From: Tiliqua scincoides
Taxonomy: Eukaryota > Chordata > Lepidosauria > Squamata > Scincidae
Length of the DNA stretch: 64,000 bases
NCBI RefSeq assembly: GCF_035046505.1
Contig: NC_089822.1
Span: forward strand, 115,151,307 to 115,215,306
Direction: 5' to 3'
Shown: positions 45,416 through 56,953 of the stretch, one piece after another
Numbering within the stretch: position 1 is the stretch's first letter
How the letters are laid out: every line of letters starts with the position of its first letter
The notes under the pieces: model-generated
The model's database searches: none
Told to the model about the DNA's origin: nothing
What the model saw: only the letters and a program-made list of their open reading frames with translations
Translations under genes and position numbers: made by a program

Positions 45416-46020
45416 TTCTCACCTGAATAAAACTTTTTGAAAATAACTTTCTTTTCTTGTAAATTAAACTGAGCAAAATTTTAGCAAAGAAGGGGCACCA
45501 ATAACAGGAAGAAGGCAAGACCAATTAAAGGGCCATTATAAAGTAATAAGTGATTCTCAGTGCATTTAGGCTGCCTTCAGCAAGATAATTTATTGAGTAG
45601 TTAGTCAGACACAAAATTGCATCTCCTAAATATTATATGCAAGGTTGCTGGGATTTAAAAAACGTCTGTTGAAATATATTGGGAACAGGGTCACCCCATG
45701 ACCTCCCAGTGCCTGAGGTGAAGTGCCAAATGCTTGCAAGGCACCTTGCTCTACAAAATGCCACCCCCTCTTATCTAGTGCTAAGGTAAGCGACCTCTGC
45801 AGCTCTTCCTCCCTTTTCCTGGATTTTTGAAAATGAAGTGGGGAATTAAGTGACCACCCTCTTGGCCTCATGAATGGGCGGGCAGGAGCTTGGGAATGAC
45901 TTATAAATTATAACAGCACCTTACCACCTTTTTTTGTCTCCTCTCAGACATCTGTTCTCCATGCTGAACATACCAAGTTCCCTCAACCTTTTCTCACAGG
46001 GCTTGTCCTCCAGCCCTCTG
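45416..46020. other. No gene recognised
   Basis: No conserved frame or named repeat. Confidence 0.45.
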
Positions 46021-46023
46021 ACC

Positions 46024-47166
46024 AGGAAACAGAGTGGGTGTCAATGGGTAATTTTCACAATGGAGAGAGATGAAAAGCAGTGTGCTCCAAGGATCTGTCC
46101 TGGGACCGGTGCTTTTCAACCTCTTCATAAATGACCTGGAGACAGGGTTGAGCAGAGAGGTGGCTAAGTTTGCAGATGACACCAAACTTTTCCGAGTCGT
46201 GAAGACCAGAAGCAATTGTGAGGAACTCCAGAAGGATCTCTCCAAACGGGCAGCAAAATGGCAGATGCGTTTCAATGTAAGTAAGTGTAAAGTAATGCAC
46301 ATTAGGGCAAAAAAATCAAAACTTTACATATAGGGTTCAGAGTTATCTGTGACAGATCAAGAGAGAGATCTTGGGGTGGTGGTGGACAGCTAGATGAAAG
46401 TGTCGACCCAATGTGCAGCGGCAGTGAAGAAGGTCAATTCTATGCTTGGAATAATTAGAAAAGGTATTGAAAACAAAACAGCTAATATTATAATGCTGTT
46501 GTACAAATCGATGGTAAGGCCACACTTGAGTATTGTGTCCAGTTCTGGTCACCACATCTCAAAAAAGGACATCGTGGAAAAGGTGCAAAAGAGAGCGACT
46601 AAAATGATTACTGGGCTGGAGCACCTTCCTTATGAGGAAAGACAACAGCGTTTGGGCCTCTTCAGCCTAGAAAAGAGGCGCCTGAGGGGAAACATGATTG
46701 AGACATACAAAATTATATACGGATAATAAAAGGATAGAGTGGATAGAGATGCTCTTTTCCCTCTCACACAACACCAGAAACGGGAAATCCACTAAAATTG
46801 AGTGTTGGGAGAGTTAGGATAGACAAAAGAAAATATTTCTTGACTCAGTGTGTAGTTGGTCTGTGGAACTCCTTGCCACAGCATGTGGTGATGGCATCTT
46901 GCCTAGATGCCTTCAAAAGGGGATTGGACAAATTTCTGGAGGAAAAATCCATTATGGGTTACAAGCCATGATGTGTATGTGCAACCTCCTGATTTTAGAA
47001 ATGTCAGAATGTCAGATGCAGGGGAGAGCACCAGGATGCAGGTCTCTTGTTACCTTATGTGCTCCCTATGGCATTTGGTGGGCCACTATGAGATACGAAG
47101 TTGGACTAGATGGGCCTATGGCCTGATCCATAGATGGGCCTATGGCGGGGCTGTTCTTATGTTCTT
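46024..47166 (+). mobile_element. CR1 LINE, 3' half
   Basis: It opens in the reverse transcriptase palm: LQGSVLGPVLFNLFINDLET, then EVAKFADDTKLFRVV with the FADD catalytic motif, LQKDLSKRAAKWQMRFNVSK, RDLGVVVDS, NIIMLLYKSMVRPHLS and the same C-terminal blocks as the 43.9-kb copy. It ends gggctgttcttatgttctta. A few stops and frameshifts are present. It abuts the opposite-strand CR1 directly. Confidence 0.92.
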
Positions 47167-47821
47167 ATCATCCTCATCACTCTCCTCTGAATCTGCTTCT
47201 GTTTGGCAGCAACTTTCTTAACGTGAGGTGCCCTGAATTGGATACATTACTCCAGGTGAGGCCTAACCAACACAGAGTAAAGCGGAACCACAATTTCTCA
47301 TGACTTGGAAGCTATGGTTCTACAAACCAGACTAAAATTGAGTTAGCTTTCTTTGCAGCTGCATCACACTGCTGGCTCATGTTCATCTTGTCATCCACTG
47401 CAACTCCAAGATCCCCCTTACATGTTGTGCTACCAAGACAGGTACCTCCCATTCTTTACCTACATATTTGGTTATTTTTGCTTTAGAACCTTGCATTTGT
47501 CCCTGTTGAACTTCATCTTATTCATGTATTCCATTTTTGTCTAGGTCTTCCTGAAGACTTCTACTGTCTTCTATTGCATTCGCTACTCCTCCCAGTTTGG
47601 TGTCATTCACAAATGTGATGAGGTCCCCTTGTATCCCTTCATTCAAATCATTGATGAAGATGTTAAAGAGAACCAGGCCCAAGACAGAGCCCTGGGGAAC
47701 CCCACTCAAAACCATATTCCAGGTTGATGTGAAGCCATTGACAAACACACTTTGTTTACGACCATCCAACCAGTTGTGAATTCACCTAATGATTGTGTCA
47801 TCTAGAGGCTATATTCTAGCC

Positions 47822-48242
47822 CAGGGGTGCCCAAACCCCGGCCCTGGGACCACTTGCAGCCCTCGAGTACTCCCAGTGCAGCCCTCAGGGAGATCCCAGT
47901 CTCCAATGAGCCTCTGGCCCTTTGGAAACTTGCTGGAGCCCACACTGGCCTGACGCAACTGCTCTCAGCATGAGGGTGACGGTTTGCCCTCCCACATGAG
48001 CTGTGGGATGAGGGCTCCCACCAGGAAAGGCCAGCCTTGCTTTGTGCAAGGCCTTTTATAGGCCTTGAGCTATTGCAAGACCTTCATTCATTCATATAAG
48101 TTCATCTTTAATATATTCATTGATGTAAACTTAAGTAAATTTATTCAAATTTTAAATGTAAATTAATTCTTTTTTTCCAGGGCCCCTGACACAGTGTCAG
48201 AGAGATGATGTGCCCTCCTGCCAAAAACTTTGGACAGCCCTG
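47822..48242. mobile_element. hAT-type element, exact 8-bp target duplication, nested in CR1
   Basis: It starts CAGGGGTGCCCAAACCCCGG and ends AACTTTGGACAGCCCTG. It is flanked by exact ttctagcc at 47814-47821 and 48243-48250. It has 421 bp and no coding frame. Confidence 0.92.
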
Positions 48243-48290
48243 TTCTAGCCTATATTTTACAACTTGCTGATTAAGATATTATGTAGAACC

Positions 48291-49603
48291 CAGTGACGTT
48301 GCTAGGTCATTTGATACCTGGGGCCCATAAATTTTTGTCACCCCATAACTAATTAATTAATAATAATTATTTCAAATTTTTCACATTTTTCTACCATCCT
48401 TCTTCTAAGGAGCACAGGGTGGTGTGCATGGTTCCTCCCCTTATTTTGTCCTCACAACATAAAATTATGAATAAAATTATTTAAAAAAATTATTTTGTCC
48501 TCTGCATAAAATGATATAAAACATGATTGTATTATTCTTAAAAGCCATGATTTCCACAATTTTGGTCACTAGAGTGTCACCCCCCCACCCCCCGAGGATG
48601 TTCCATTGGTCTATTATGAGTTAAGGCAGGGGTTCTCAAACTTAGCATCAGGACACACTTTTTAGAGTGACAACCTGTCCGGGATCCACTGGAAGTGATG
48701 TCATGGCTGGAAGTGACATCATCAAGCAAATTAAAATAAATTAGAAATAATTAAATTAAAGAAAAACAAATAATTAAATAAGGGGAAGCCAATCTTGTTC
48801 CACCAAGTGAATTTTCTCTGTAGCTTGCCTGTAATAATACCCCTGTCCACAAAAAGAAAAATCAGTGAAATTTTCAGCCCTACCCAGTACCCAGTTCAAT
48901 TTAAGTTCTTCTATTTAAACCATATCACTATCTGGATTGACCTAGCTTTACAAGTCTAAAAAATAAAAAAAATTCAACTTACCAGCTCAAGCCTCTTTTT
49001 TTATTATTTTTGGGGAGTGGATTGCCTTCTGGAGCATTTGTTGAGCTCCACATTCATCATATAGGGACAATTCTGATGGTCTCGCATTCCCCTTTGCCTG
49101 ACCTGACCACGAGCCAAGGCACATTTGCTTACTCGTGAGTAATCACAACTGTGTGGCTTGGTTTCGCTTTCCATAGGGCTCAATACATTCATCAGCTTGG
49201 AGGGAGGTACTACCTTCTTGGGTGTTCTGGGGGAGACTGCGTTCATTGGATCGGGACCATTCCGGTGTGGTTGGATTCCTCTCAGCCTGCCATTTCTTCT
49301 GGACTAAAGCAAGTTCACCTACTCATAAGTAAACATGCCATATGGCTCAGTTTCACTTTCCATAGGGCTCTATGCATTTTTGTTTTCTGGTTTTCTGGCC
49401 ATAACTTGATAGAATGGAGATATTTCACTCTGGTTTTTTTTTCATTGCATTCTGCTGTAAATTCCACATCGAAGGATATATAACATGATGGTATGATTAC
49501 TAAAAATCACAATTTTAGCAATGTTGGTCACTTGTTGTGTCACCCTCTCCAAGTCTGGCACCTAGGGTGGACCGCCCCCCATCCCTCTCTAGCTACGCCA
49601 CTA
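48291..49603 (+). mobile_element. Composite hAT-like repeat, both ends present, nested in CR1
   Basis: Ends are CAGTGACGTTGCTAGG and CTAGCTACGCCACTA. The flanking 8-mers gtagaacc (48283-48290) and gtggaatc (49604-49611) agree at six of eight positions, and CR1 sequence continues on both sides. Inside: the end block, a hAT-like start ggggttctcaaacttagc at 48630, an AT-rich block with ttaaataaggggaagcc, two modules with tactcgtgagtaatc/tactcataagtaaac about 189 bp apart, and the second end block. Confidence 0.85.
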
Positions 49604-50013
49604 GTGGAATCTTGTCAAATGCTTTACTGAAGTGAAGATTCCCACAGCATTCCCACCGTCCAGTAATCTAGTAACCCAATTGAGAAAGGAGATGAGATTT
49701 GTCTGGCAAGATTTATTTTTGACAAATCTATGCTGCGTTCTGTTGATCACAGTTGTTGTTGATCACAGTTGATCACAGTTGTAGAGTTGTTATCTAGATG
49801 TGTCATGACTGGGTGTTTTATAATTTGTTCTAATATCTTCCTGGGTATTGAAGTCAGACTGACAGGTCTGTAATTTGAATCTGAATTTGACCATAATTGA
49901 CTTGCTACTGAGAATGTGTTTTCAAAATTAATCTTTGACCATTACAATGGTCACTATGTTTGGTTGCTTCTGCTTTCCAAATGTTGTGAGAGAATCTGTA
50001 TGGTACCAGAGCT

Positions 50014-50628
50014 TGTAATGGAAGATCAGGAGATCCTCAGGTGGATGATGTGGTGTTGACAGCAATTCCATGTTTTGACAGCTGTTTGACAGCTCTGGGA
50101 AGGGCAGGGCTGTCTCCACAGCTGTAATCAATCAAGGCCAATGGAGACTCTGATGGACACCTGAGCTTCATTTGACCTTGATGGAACTTTGAATGGACAT
50201 GGACTGAAGAGATGGCTCACCTGAGCCTAATTTGGACTTAACAAGGGGCTAACAAGGTAGCTCACAGGTGAGCTGCATTTTGGATTATGAGACATCCAAG
50301 GATAAAAGGCAGCTTCAGAAGGAGGAAAGCTACCCAGGCAGAGGTACCCTGATCCAGCGGGAGAGGCTACCTGACCAGACAGAGCTACCTGACCCAGACC
50401 TATGGGAGAAGGGGACTGCCAGGACTCGACTGGAGGACACAGAAGAGAGGACTGCCAGGACCCTGCTGGAGAGTACACTGCTGGAGAGGACAACAGCTGC
50501 TTATCAATTGCACAAACTGATAAGGAGTTGTTTGTTTCCTTTGCACACTGCAGCTGTTGTCCTTGGAAAAGGAGGGTGTTAATTAGCCAAAAAGCGGGCG
50601 AAGGGAGTTGGAATATTTGGATGGGACA
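50014..50628 (+). mobile_element. LTR-like fossil, same family, followed by a possible primer-binding site
   Basis: It starts TGTAATGGAAGATCAGGAG, runs parallel to the 36435 LTR (gataaaaggcagcttcag included) and ends near GGATGGGACA. The next bases, ttggcgtagtcggtagg (50631-50647), look like a tRNA primer-binding site, which supports this LTR boundary. Only a short stretch of possible internal sequence follows; no retroviral gene is recognised. Old and incomplete. Confidence 0.7.
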
Positions 50629-50649
50629 AATTGGCGTAGTCGGTAGGAT

Positions 50650-51344
50650 AGGGAAAATCAGGCAAGACAGCACTACAGACTAATTCTCTTCCTATCTGCT
50701 GAATTTCCAAGGGGAAGTTTCTGTTTTTTGCTTCCACTTACTGCTTTCTCCCTGAAGGGAATTCTTGTTCACTGAATATTACCAACATGGCCATTTGTAA
50801 TCCAATTAGCAGTGTCTGCATTATAAGCCCACTTCCTGCTTTATTGTCTTTAAAAGCAACAGACTTGGCTGAGTAAACATCTGCCTAACAACGCACCACT
50901 TGGATTTTTCCTTTTTACTCCCTCTCTCTCCCTTCCCCTTCTTGTTTTGAAAGCAGTGCATGAGGAAGAGTTAACAGTTGAAAGGTTAGCTCCCCCACTT
51001 CTTTCTCTGCTTCTTGTATGTTAAACACCATAAGCAGACAAGGCAATGATGGGTGGAGTGGGAAGGTGAGAAGCAATGCATTAGTAGTTCACCCATGTGT
51101 GTATTTATATCACTGCTCAAATTAGATAGTGCCCAGAGTAGGGGACCCAGACTGACCTTCCATTTTTAGAAGATTGCAGGGATGGCGATGGTAATACCGC
51201 TCAGTTGGGGGGGAGTTATGGAGTGGAGCATGCCCATTTCATGGGCCCATAATCCAAGCATTAATGGACACATATGTGAACTCATGGCAAGATGTACAGT
51301 TTCTCTCCGCTGCTATAGATTTGACTAGAGATGTGGGAAAGGGC
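50650..51344. other. No gene recognised
   Basis: The first part may be leftover internal sequence of the LTR element. No conserved frame. Confidence 0.4.
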
Positions 51345-51565
51345 TAAATCCTGAATAACAATTATAATATCATTTGTATAGCCATTCTTGAGTGTATTTC
51401 ACATGCATTATCTTCATGTTTTCCTTACAACAACCCTGAAAGGTAAGAAAATATTACTCTTCTCATATTGCAGCAGGAGCTGAGGTTGAGAGGGGGTGGC
51501 TTACCTAAGGTTACCTAGTGCATTGATGGCAAAGGTGATTTTCAAACTGGAGTCTTCCTGTGTTG
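51345..51565 (+). repeat. MIR-like SINE fragment
   Basis: The words cattatcttcatgttttcc, cttacaacaaccctgaaagg, gagctgaggttgagag and cttacctaaggttacc in this order are typical of MIR-like tRNA SINEs (cctcacaacaaccctgtgagg ... gcccaaggtcacc). Confidence 0.6.
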
Positions 51566-51585
51566 CAGCTGTCTTGTATCTTTTA

Positions 51586-51769
51586 GGGCACAATCCTAAC
51601 CCCTTATGTCAGTACTTTCCAGCCAATGGGATGTGTGCTGATCCTGCAGTTGGGTGTCACTCACGGAGGCCTCCTCAAAGTAAGGGAATGTTTGTTCCCT
51701 TACCTTGGAACTGCATTGCCTTTATGTCAGTGCTGGAAAGCACTGACATAAGGGGTTAGGATTGCACCC
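51586..51769. mobile_element. Palindromic MITE, PIF/Harbinger-like, TTA target duplication
   Basis: The 184-bp element starts GGGCACAATCCTAACCCC and ends GGGGTTAGGATTGCACCC. The inverted repeat extends through ttatgtcagtactttcc for about 35 bp with two or three mismatches. It is flanked by tta at 51583-51585 and 51770-51772, the 3-bp target typical of PIF/Harbinger. Confidence 0.85.
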
Positions 51770-51772
51770 TTA

Positions 51773-53030
51773 GTCACTCTGCGTCACCAGCTCTCGTGCA
51801 TATATATGCACAGAGACAAACTTTCTCTGAAAGGCAAAAGATGTCCCAAAGCCAGATTTGATTTAGGAGCTAGTCTGCATAGACCCCCTTTGTTCCATTT
51901 CCAGAAATCCCATGTGTGGAAGCCAGAGAGATTGCAATGTGACCAGCTTTGATGCTCAGTCTGAGGATTTGGCTGCAGCTGGAAGGATCACTTTCAGGAG
52001 CCATCTTCGTAGGAATTGCAGGACTCCATGTGGAACACTGTTCCTTAGCTGGAGGCTACTGTAACTACTCTGACTGATGCCAAAACTTCTCAGTCAGAGG
52101 ATAGTATGCTCAAGACTTGTGACTTCTGATTGAGGGGTAGTTTAAATTGCTCGTCTCAGCCACAACATCATCCCTAGAAGAATTCAGCACCAGGCTCTAG
52201 TGGTTTCTCCCTCCCAGGTTTGTGGAGTCTAAATGCATGGGGATGTCTTGTGCAGTCAGGCACATAATGCCTTAGTGTTAAACTATGAAAGCATACAAAA
52301 CAAATGAACATTTCCAATGGACAAGACTGGCCAGAGTGTATAAGCAACCCAGGTATTTGACTGGAGTGCATTAATTCTAGGAGTGGCAATGAATTAAGCA
52401 GCATGCAATCGAACAGCAGAGTCCTAGGAATCCTCCCAAAGCTGCAGCAAGTCTATCCTTTAATATTTCCATAGAGATCAGGGCTAGAATTAAAGCAGTA
52501 TCACATCTTACATCTTATGTGTGGTAGGCTCTGGAAACTGCTTCTGCCAGGCAGTACTCCTATGGTGCTGACCATAATTTTGGAACCCTGACACTAAATG
52601 TGCACTAGTGCAATTGCATGGAGGATCTTTATGCCGACGCTGCACATTAAATGCCGCACATCGCTCTAATGCTGGTAGTTGGTTGGCACCTGCATAATCG
52701 TGACCTGTTGGCAATGTCTTACATGCATAAATGATCACATCACAGATGAAATGCCACAGATAGAATTTTCATACCACTCAGTGTCAATCCAAAGACGCTG
52801 CATTTACATTGAGCCAGTTCACACATTCAGCAGAGAGTTATCAAGAAGTATATGTGCCTTGATGAAGTGGCCTCTGGCCATTAGTTCTGGCATAGAGACA
52901 CTGTCTGGGCATAGGAAAAGTTTTACACAGTTTACACAACTGTCACCATCCTGATATGGATCAACTTTTGCCGTGGGGGCAGTGGTTTTGGATGGCTTTG
53001 CTCTGTATTTCTAACCAAGTGAGTGAGTGA
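51773..53030. other. No gene recognised
   Basis: Only short unfamiliar frames on both strands. Confidence 0.45.
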
Positions 53031-53034
53031 GAAA

Positions 53035-53077
<43 letters not shown>

Positions 53078-53094
53078 GGGGGGGGTGTGAGAAG
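53035..53094. repeat. (GT)n(GA)n(G)n microsatellite
   Basis: GT, then GA, then G runs in direct succession. The minus-strand frames with Ser-Leu and Thr-His repeats here are artefacts of this tract. Confidence 0.95.
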
Positions 53095-53815
53095 GGGAAA
53101 TTGGTTTGTCTGGAAAGTCCAGTATAACTAACCTTTTTCCATGTAAGATAATCTGGATTTCCACCAGATGGCAGCATTTGCCAGCACAAGAAGGGCTGAA
53201 AAGGATGTGGTGTGATGTTGAGTTCACCCAGTGGTCCTATGCCCTCTCCCTTCCACATTGCCAGAGCTCTTCGTGCATCCCAGCCACCCTGCCCCCATGG
53301 CCTCGTAAATCACAGCAGTGATTGCCTACCAAGTATAAAATAATTCAATCTGCAAGCAGCCAGGAGCAAGAAAGAAGCAACCAGAGAAAGCAGGAGCTGG
53401 GGGAAGGAGGCTCTTAGAGATATCGGCACTGAGAGATATCAGCAAAGGCAGGAAAACAAGGGTGTTATAGGGAAGGGGCACAGGGACTCCCAATTGGGGA
53501 GCAGGCATCACTGTGGCAAGGGCAAGCCTGAATGGCTGGCAGGATCATGGGGCAGTGAAAGGGCATTGCTGGAGCTGGGTGTGTTGATGTCCATGTTAAA
53601 TATATAAAAAACTGAAGCAGAGGAACAGATTGGAGGGTTGAATCAAGAATGGCTGGAGGGACAGACGGCATCTCCCTCCTCCTTCTACAGCATCTTTGTT
53701 CAGTTTTTCTCTAACATCCCTGCCCTGCCCAGCTCCCCTTACTCCAATGACACAATTGCTTTTATTGCAGGGGTTACAGTGACATCACTGGAGCACAGCT
53801 GCCAACCGAATAGGC
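53095..53815. other. No gene recognised
   Basis: No conserved frame or repeat that I can name. Confidence 0.4.
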
Positions 53816-54148
53816 CAGTGGTTCTCACACATTTAGCACCAGGACCTACATTTTAGAATAACAATCTGTCAGGACCCACCGGAAGTGACATCATCAAGCA
53901 GGAACATTTTTAACAATCCTAGGCTACAATCCTACCCACACTTACCCAGGAGTAAGTCCCATTGACTATCATTGTTAAAAGAATATACGTAGCTTGTTAA
54001 AAGTACAGATCTGTAACATTTCCCCAAATGCAGTCACATACCATGGTAGCATCAAGTCAAAAATAAAATATTGAAATGAATGGGAACCCACCTGAAATTG
54101 GCTTGCAACCCACCTAGTGGGTCCTGACCCACAGTTTGAGAAACACTG
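53816..54148 (-). mobile_element. Short hAT-type element
   Basis: It starts CAGTGGTTCTCACACATTTAG and ends GTTTGAGAAACACTG. The flanking 8-mers are gaataggc (53808-53815) and agataggc (54149-54156), six of eight identical. It is the reverse orientation of the 19704 copy. Confidence 0.85.
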
Positions 54149-54774
54149 AGATAGGCAGTAAAGGCCTGAAGTTTCTGGATTCAGGAATGTTAGGTTGCTC
54201 TGGAGAAGCTTTAGGGCTGTCCCCTCTCTGCCCCCGTACCTTGGAGCAACAGGTATAGGACAAAGGATCTGTCTCCACAGTATCCCAGATTTCCTTCCCC
54301 TCACCTTCATTCACTTCCAGAGCAGAGGAAAAAGGTTGAAACAGGGAAAACCCCATGGAGCAAACACAATCCTCCTCTCTGTGTTAAAGTGTGGTGGTGA
54401 TGTGGGGAACTGGATTAATTTTCAGCAGGGAAAGCAATATAGTTTAGCTGATCCTACACTGGGTGTGCTGTGGTCTTATACAAAGACTAGAATAACAAAC
54501 AGAACTGCTAGATAAGCAGTCCACATGCAGTTTTGCCCATAGTTGCTCTGTAATTTCCCCTTCCTTGGGCATACAATCTAAACATCTTTTAAACACATAG
54601 CTGCGGAGATTTGCAAAGTGATGACCTGTCCCCTCATGTAAACCAAATGCCTCTTACCCCTGCTAACTGGGTAAGAGGCACTTTTTCAAGTGGGTGCTCC
54701 TCTTTTATTTAGCAGGGGGAGAGTAACTGGCCCACCTCACCCCAGCACTGCCTGTTCTAGTGGCTGTCTGCTGG
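54149..54774. other. No gene recognised
   Basis: Short frames only. An inverted pair aatgcctcttacccctg/gggtaagaggcacttttt lies at 54646-54684 and may form a hairpin. Confidence 0.4.
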
Positions 54775-54912
54775 TATTCCTTTGCATCTTTTTAGACTGT
54801 GAGCCCTTTTGGGACAGGGACCCATTAGATATTTGATTTTCTCTGTAAACCGCTTTGTGAGCTTTTTGTTGAAAAGCGGTATATAAATACTGTTGTTGTT
54901 GTTGTTGTTGGT
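54775..54912 (+). repeat. LINE or SINE 3' tail with (GTT)n
   Basis: The string agactgtgagcccttttggg, then tctctgtaaaccgctttgtg, gaaaagcggtatataaatac and (gtt)n is a common squamate LINE/SINE tail. The 32990 SINE ends in the same way. Confidence 0.7.
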
Positions 54913-55475
54913 TAGATGTGTTAAGAGGTGAACATAAGAACAAGTGAGTTGTGGTTACTGAAAATAAAGAGGTGTTAGGATTGATCTCTCAGTTCAGTCT
55001 GTCCAGACACAGAGAATGAGTATGTGCTTTGTGCCGCACAGTGTACAACTTGTCCCATTTCTGCTGCTGTTTCTTTCTGAGGCAGTACAGTTGAAGTAAG
55101 AGCCAGGAGGCATTGGAAATCTGCGGGACTTTTCTGAGCAATTGGATCTGTCAGATTTGATTAGTTACTTGTGCTGGCCAGGCTCGGGCACCCACCAGGC
55201 AGACAGAGAGAGCCCCAGCTGGGTAGAGTCACTCCCCATAAGCTGAAAGCAGCTTGTCCCAGGATTAGAGCTGGCATGCCATGAAATACCATGCCCTGCT
55301 GCCATAGATTGGAGATGCCAGGGCCTAGAAAGGTTGGGGGTGTGCAGATTCATTCAACAACATGCACCTGCATGTGCCACACAGTGCTTCTGGTAACTCA
55401 TGCTGATAGTACTTGTGACAGACTTGTAGATATACTGGGACGCAGAAACCCCCAAACAAAAAACTTTAGTGTGTG
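54913..55475. other. No gene recognised
   Basis: No named repeat and no conserved frame. Confidence 0.4.
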
Positions 55476-55479
55476 CTGA

Positions 55480-55770
55480 TGGGCTCTGAATTGCCTGTGA
55501 TAAACCAGGAAAAGAGATCTTGGGGTTGTGGTGGAGACTGCAGTGACAATTCAGACGCAATGTGCAGCAGCTGTGAAGAAAGCAAATTGCATGTTGGGAT
55601 CATTAGGAAGTGGTCTGAGAATATGACTGCTAATATTGTTTTGCCCCTATATAAATCTATGGTGTTGTCCCATTTGGAATACTGGATACAGTGCTGGTTG
55701 ACATATCCCAAGAAGGATATTGTAGATCTGGAAAAGGTACAAGACAGGGTAACCAAAGGCATCAGAACTC
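55480..55770 (+). mobile_element. CR1 LINE fragment
   Basis: The frame 55473-55937 contains QCAAAV-like QTQCAAAVKKANCMLG in pieces, IIRKWSENMTANIVLPLYKS, MVLSHLEYWIQCWL and KDIVDLEKVQDRVTKGI, matching the thumb region of the 46-kb CR1. It ends where the opposite-strand L2 begins. Confidence 0.8.
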
Positions 55771-56896
55771 TTTCCTTGCAAGGGTTTCCTTTGCCTCTTT
55801 CCTTGCCACAAACTGGCAACCAGTGTAGCCGCCGAAGCAGTGGCCCAACTGAGTCAAACGGACGAGCCCCAGCAACCACACGGGCAGTCACGTTCTGCCC
55901 TAATTGTAGTTTCCGGACTGTCTTCAGCCCCATGTAGAGTGCGTTGCAGTAGTCTAATCTGGATGTCACTAGGGCATGGGTCACCATGGCCAGATCTGAA
56001 TGACTCAGGTATGGTCGCAGCTGGCGAATCAGCCAAAGCTGAGCAAAGGCTCCCCTGGCCAGAGCCGCTACCTGGGAATCCAAGAGCAGCTGCGGATCCA
56101 GGATCACCCCTAAGCTGCAGACCTGCTCCTTCAGAGGGAGTACAACCCCATTCAGAGCAGGATGGTAGTCCAATACCTGAATCTTGGACTTCTGGACCAG
56201 GAGAACCTCTGTCTTATCAAGATTCAATTTCAGCTTCTTTGCCCACATCTAGCTCCCAACAGCCTCCAGAAAGCAGTCCAGAACTTTGCCTCCTTGGAAT
56301 CAGGAGGAAAGGAGAGAAAGAGCTGGGTGTCATTAGCATATTGATGGCACCCTACCCCAAACCTCTGGATGACCTTTCCCAGTGGCTTCATGTAGATGTT
56401 AAACAGCATGGGGGGCAGAATGGAGCCTTGCGACACCCTATACCGAAGAGGCCAGGATGCCAAACAAGCATCACCATCACCCCAGCACCACCTTCTGGAA
56501 TCTGTCAGCCAGGAAGGAGCAGAACTGCTGCAGGACAGTGCCTCTGAGCCCCAACTCAGCCAACTGACCCAGAAGGACACCATGGTCGATGGTGTCAAAG
56601 GCCGCTGAGAGGTCCAGCAGGACTAACAGGAACGCACTCCCCCTGTCCATTCCCCAGCACAGGTCATCCACCAAGGCAACCAAGGCAGTCTCTGTCCCAA
56701 ACCCTGGCCTGAAGCCAGACTGAAAAGGATCCAGATAATCACCTTCATCCAAGATCCTCTGGAGCTGGGATGCCACTACCCGCTCGATCACCTTGCCCAG
56801 AAATGGCATATTAGATACTGGCTGGAAGTGGTTTAAGTTAGTAGGATCCAGGGAGGGTTTCTTCAGGAGGGGGTGAACCACCACCTGCTTCAATGT

Positions 56897-56953
56897 CATA
56901 AGAACATAAGAATAGCCCCGCTGGATCAGGCCAAGGGCCCATCTAGTCCAGGC
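56897..56953 (-). mobile_element. Very short CR1 3' tip nested in L2
   Basis: Only about 57 bp, reading on the minus strand gactagatgggcccttggcc and gggctattcttatgttctta. L2 protein sequence continues on both sides (EGVLPSLD before, TLKQVVVHPLL after), which proves the insertion. Confidence 0.9.

Larger units (their letters stand above)
47175..49900 (-). mobile_element. CR1 LINE fragment of another subfamily, interrupted twice
   Basis: The minus strand encodes GVPQGSVLGLVLFNIFINDL and FVNDTKLGGV (FADD altered to FVND), then SRSLQEDLDK. Downstream is a 3' part like the avian CR1 3' region (ctccaggtgaggcctaacc, ctggctcatgttcatctt on the plus strand). CR1 pieces are 47175-47813, 48251-48282 and 49612-49900. 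They are separated by a hAT element and a composite element. Confidence 0.85.

Noticed and set aside
53035-53094. CRISPR-like or satellite array
   Set aside because: It is a simple GT/GA microsatellite. No spaced repeats exist anywhere in the window, and the organism is a vertebrate.
52932-53258. Minus-strand frame with Ser-Leu and Thr-His repeats
   Set aside because: Produced by translation of the GT/GA microsatellite.
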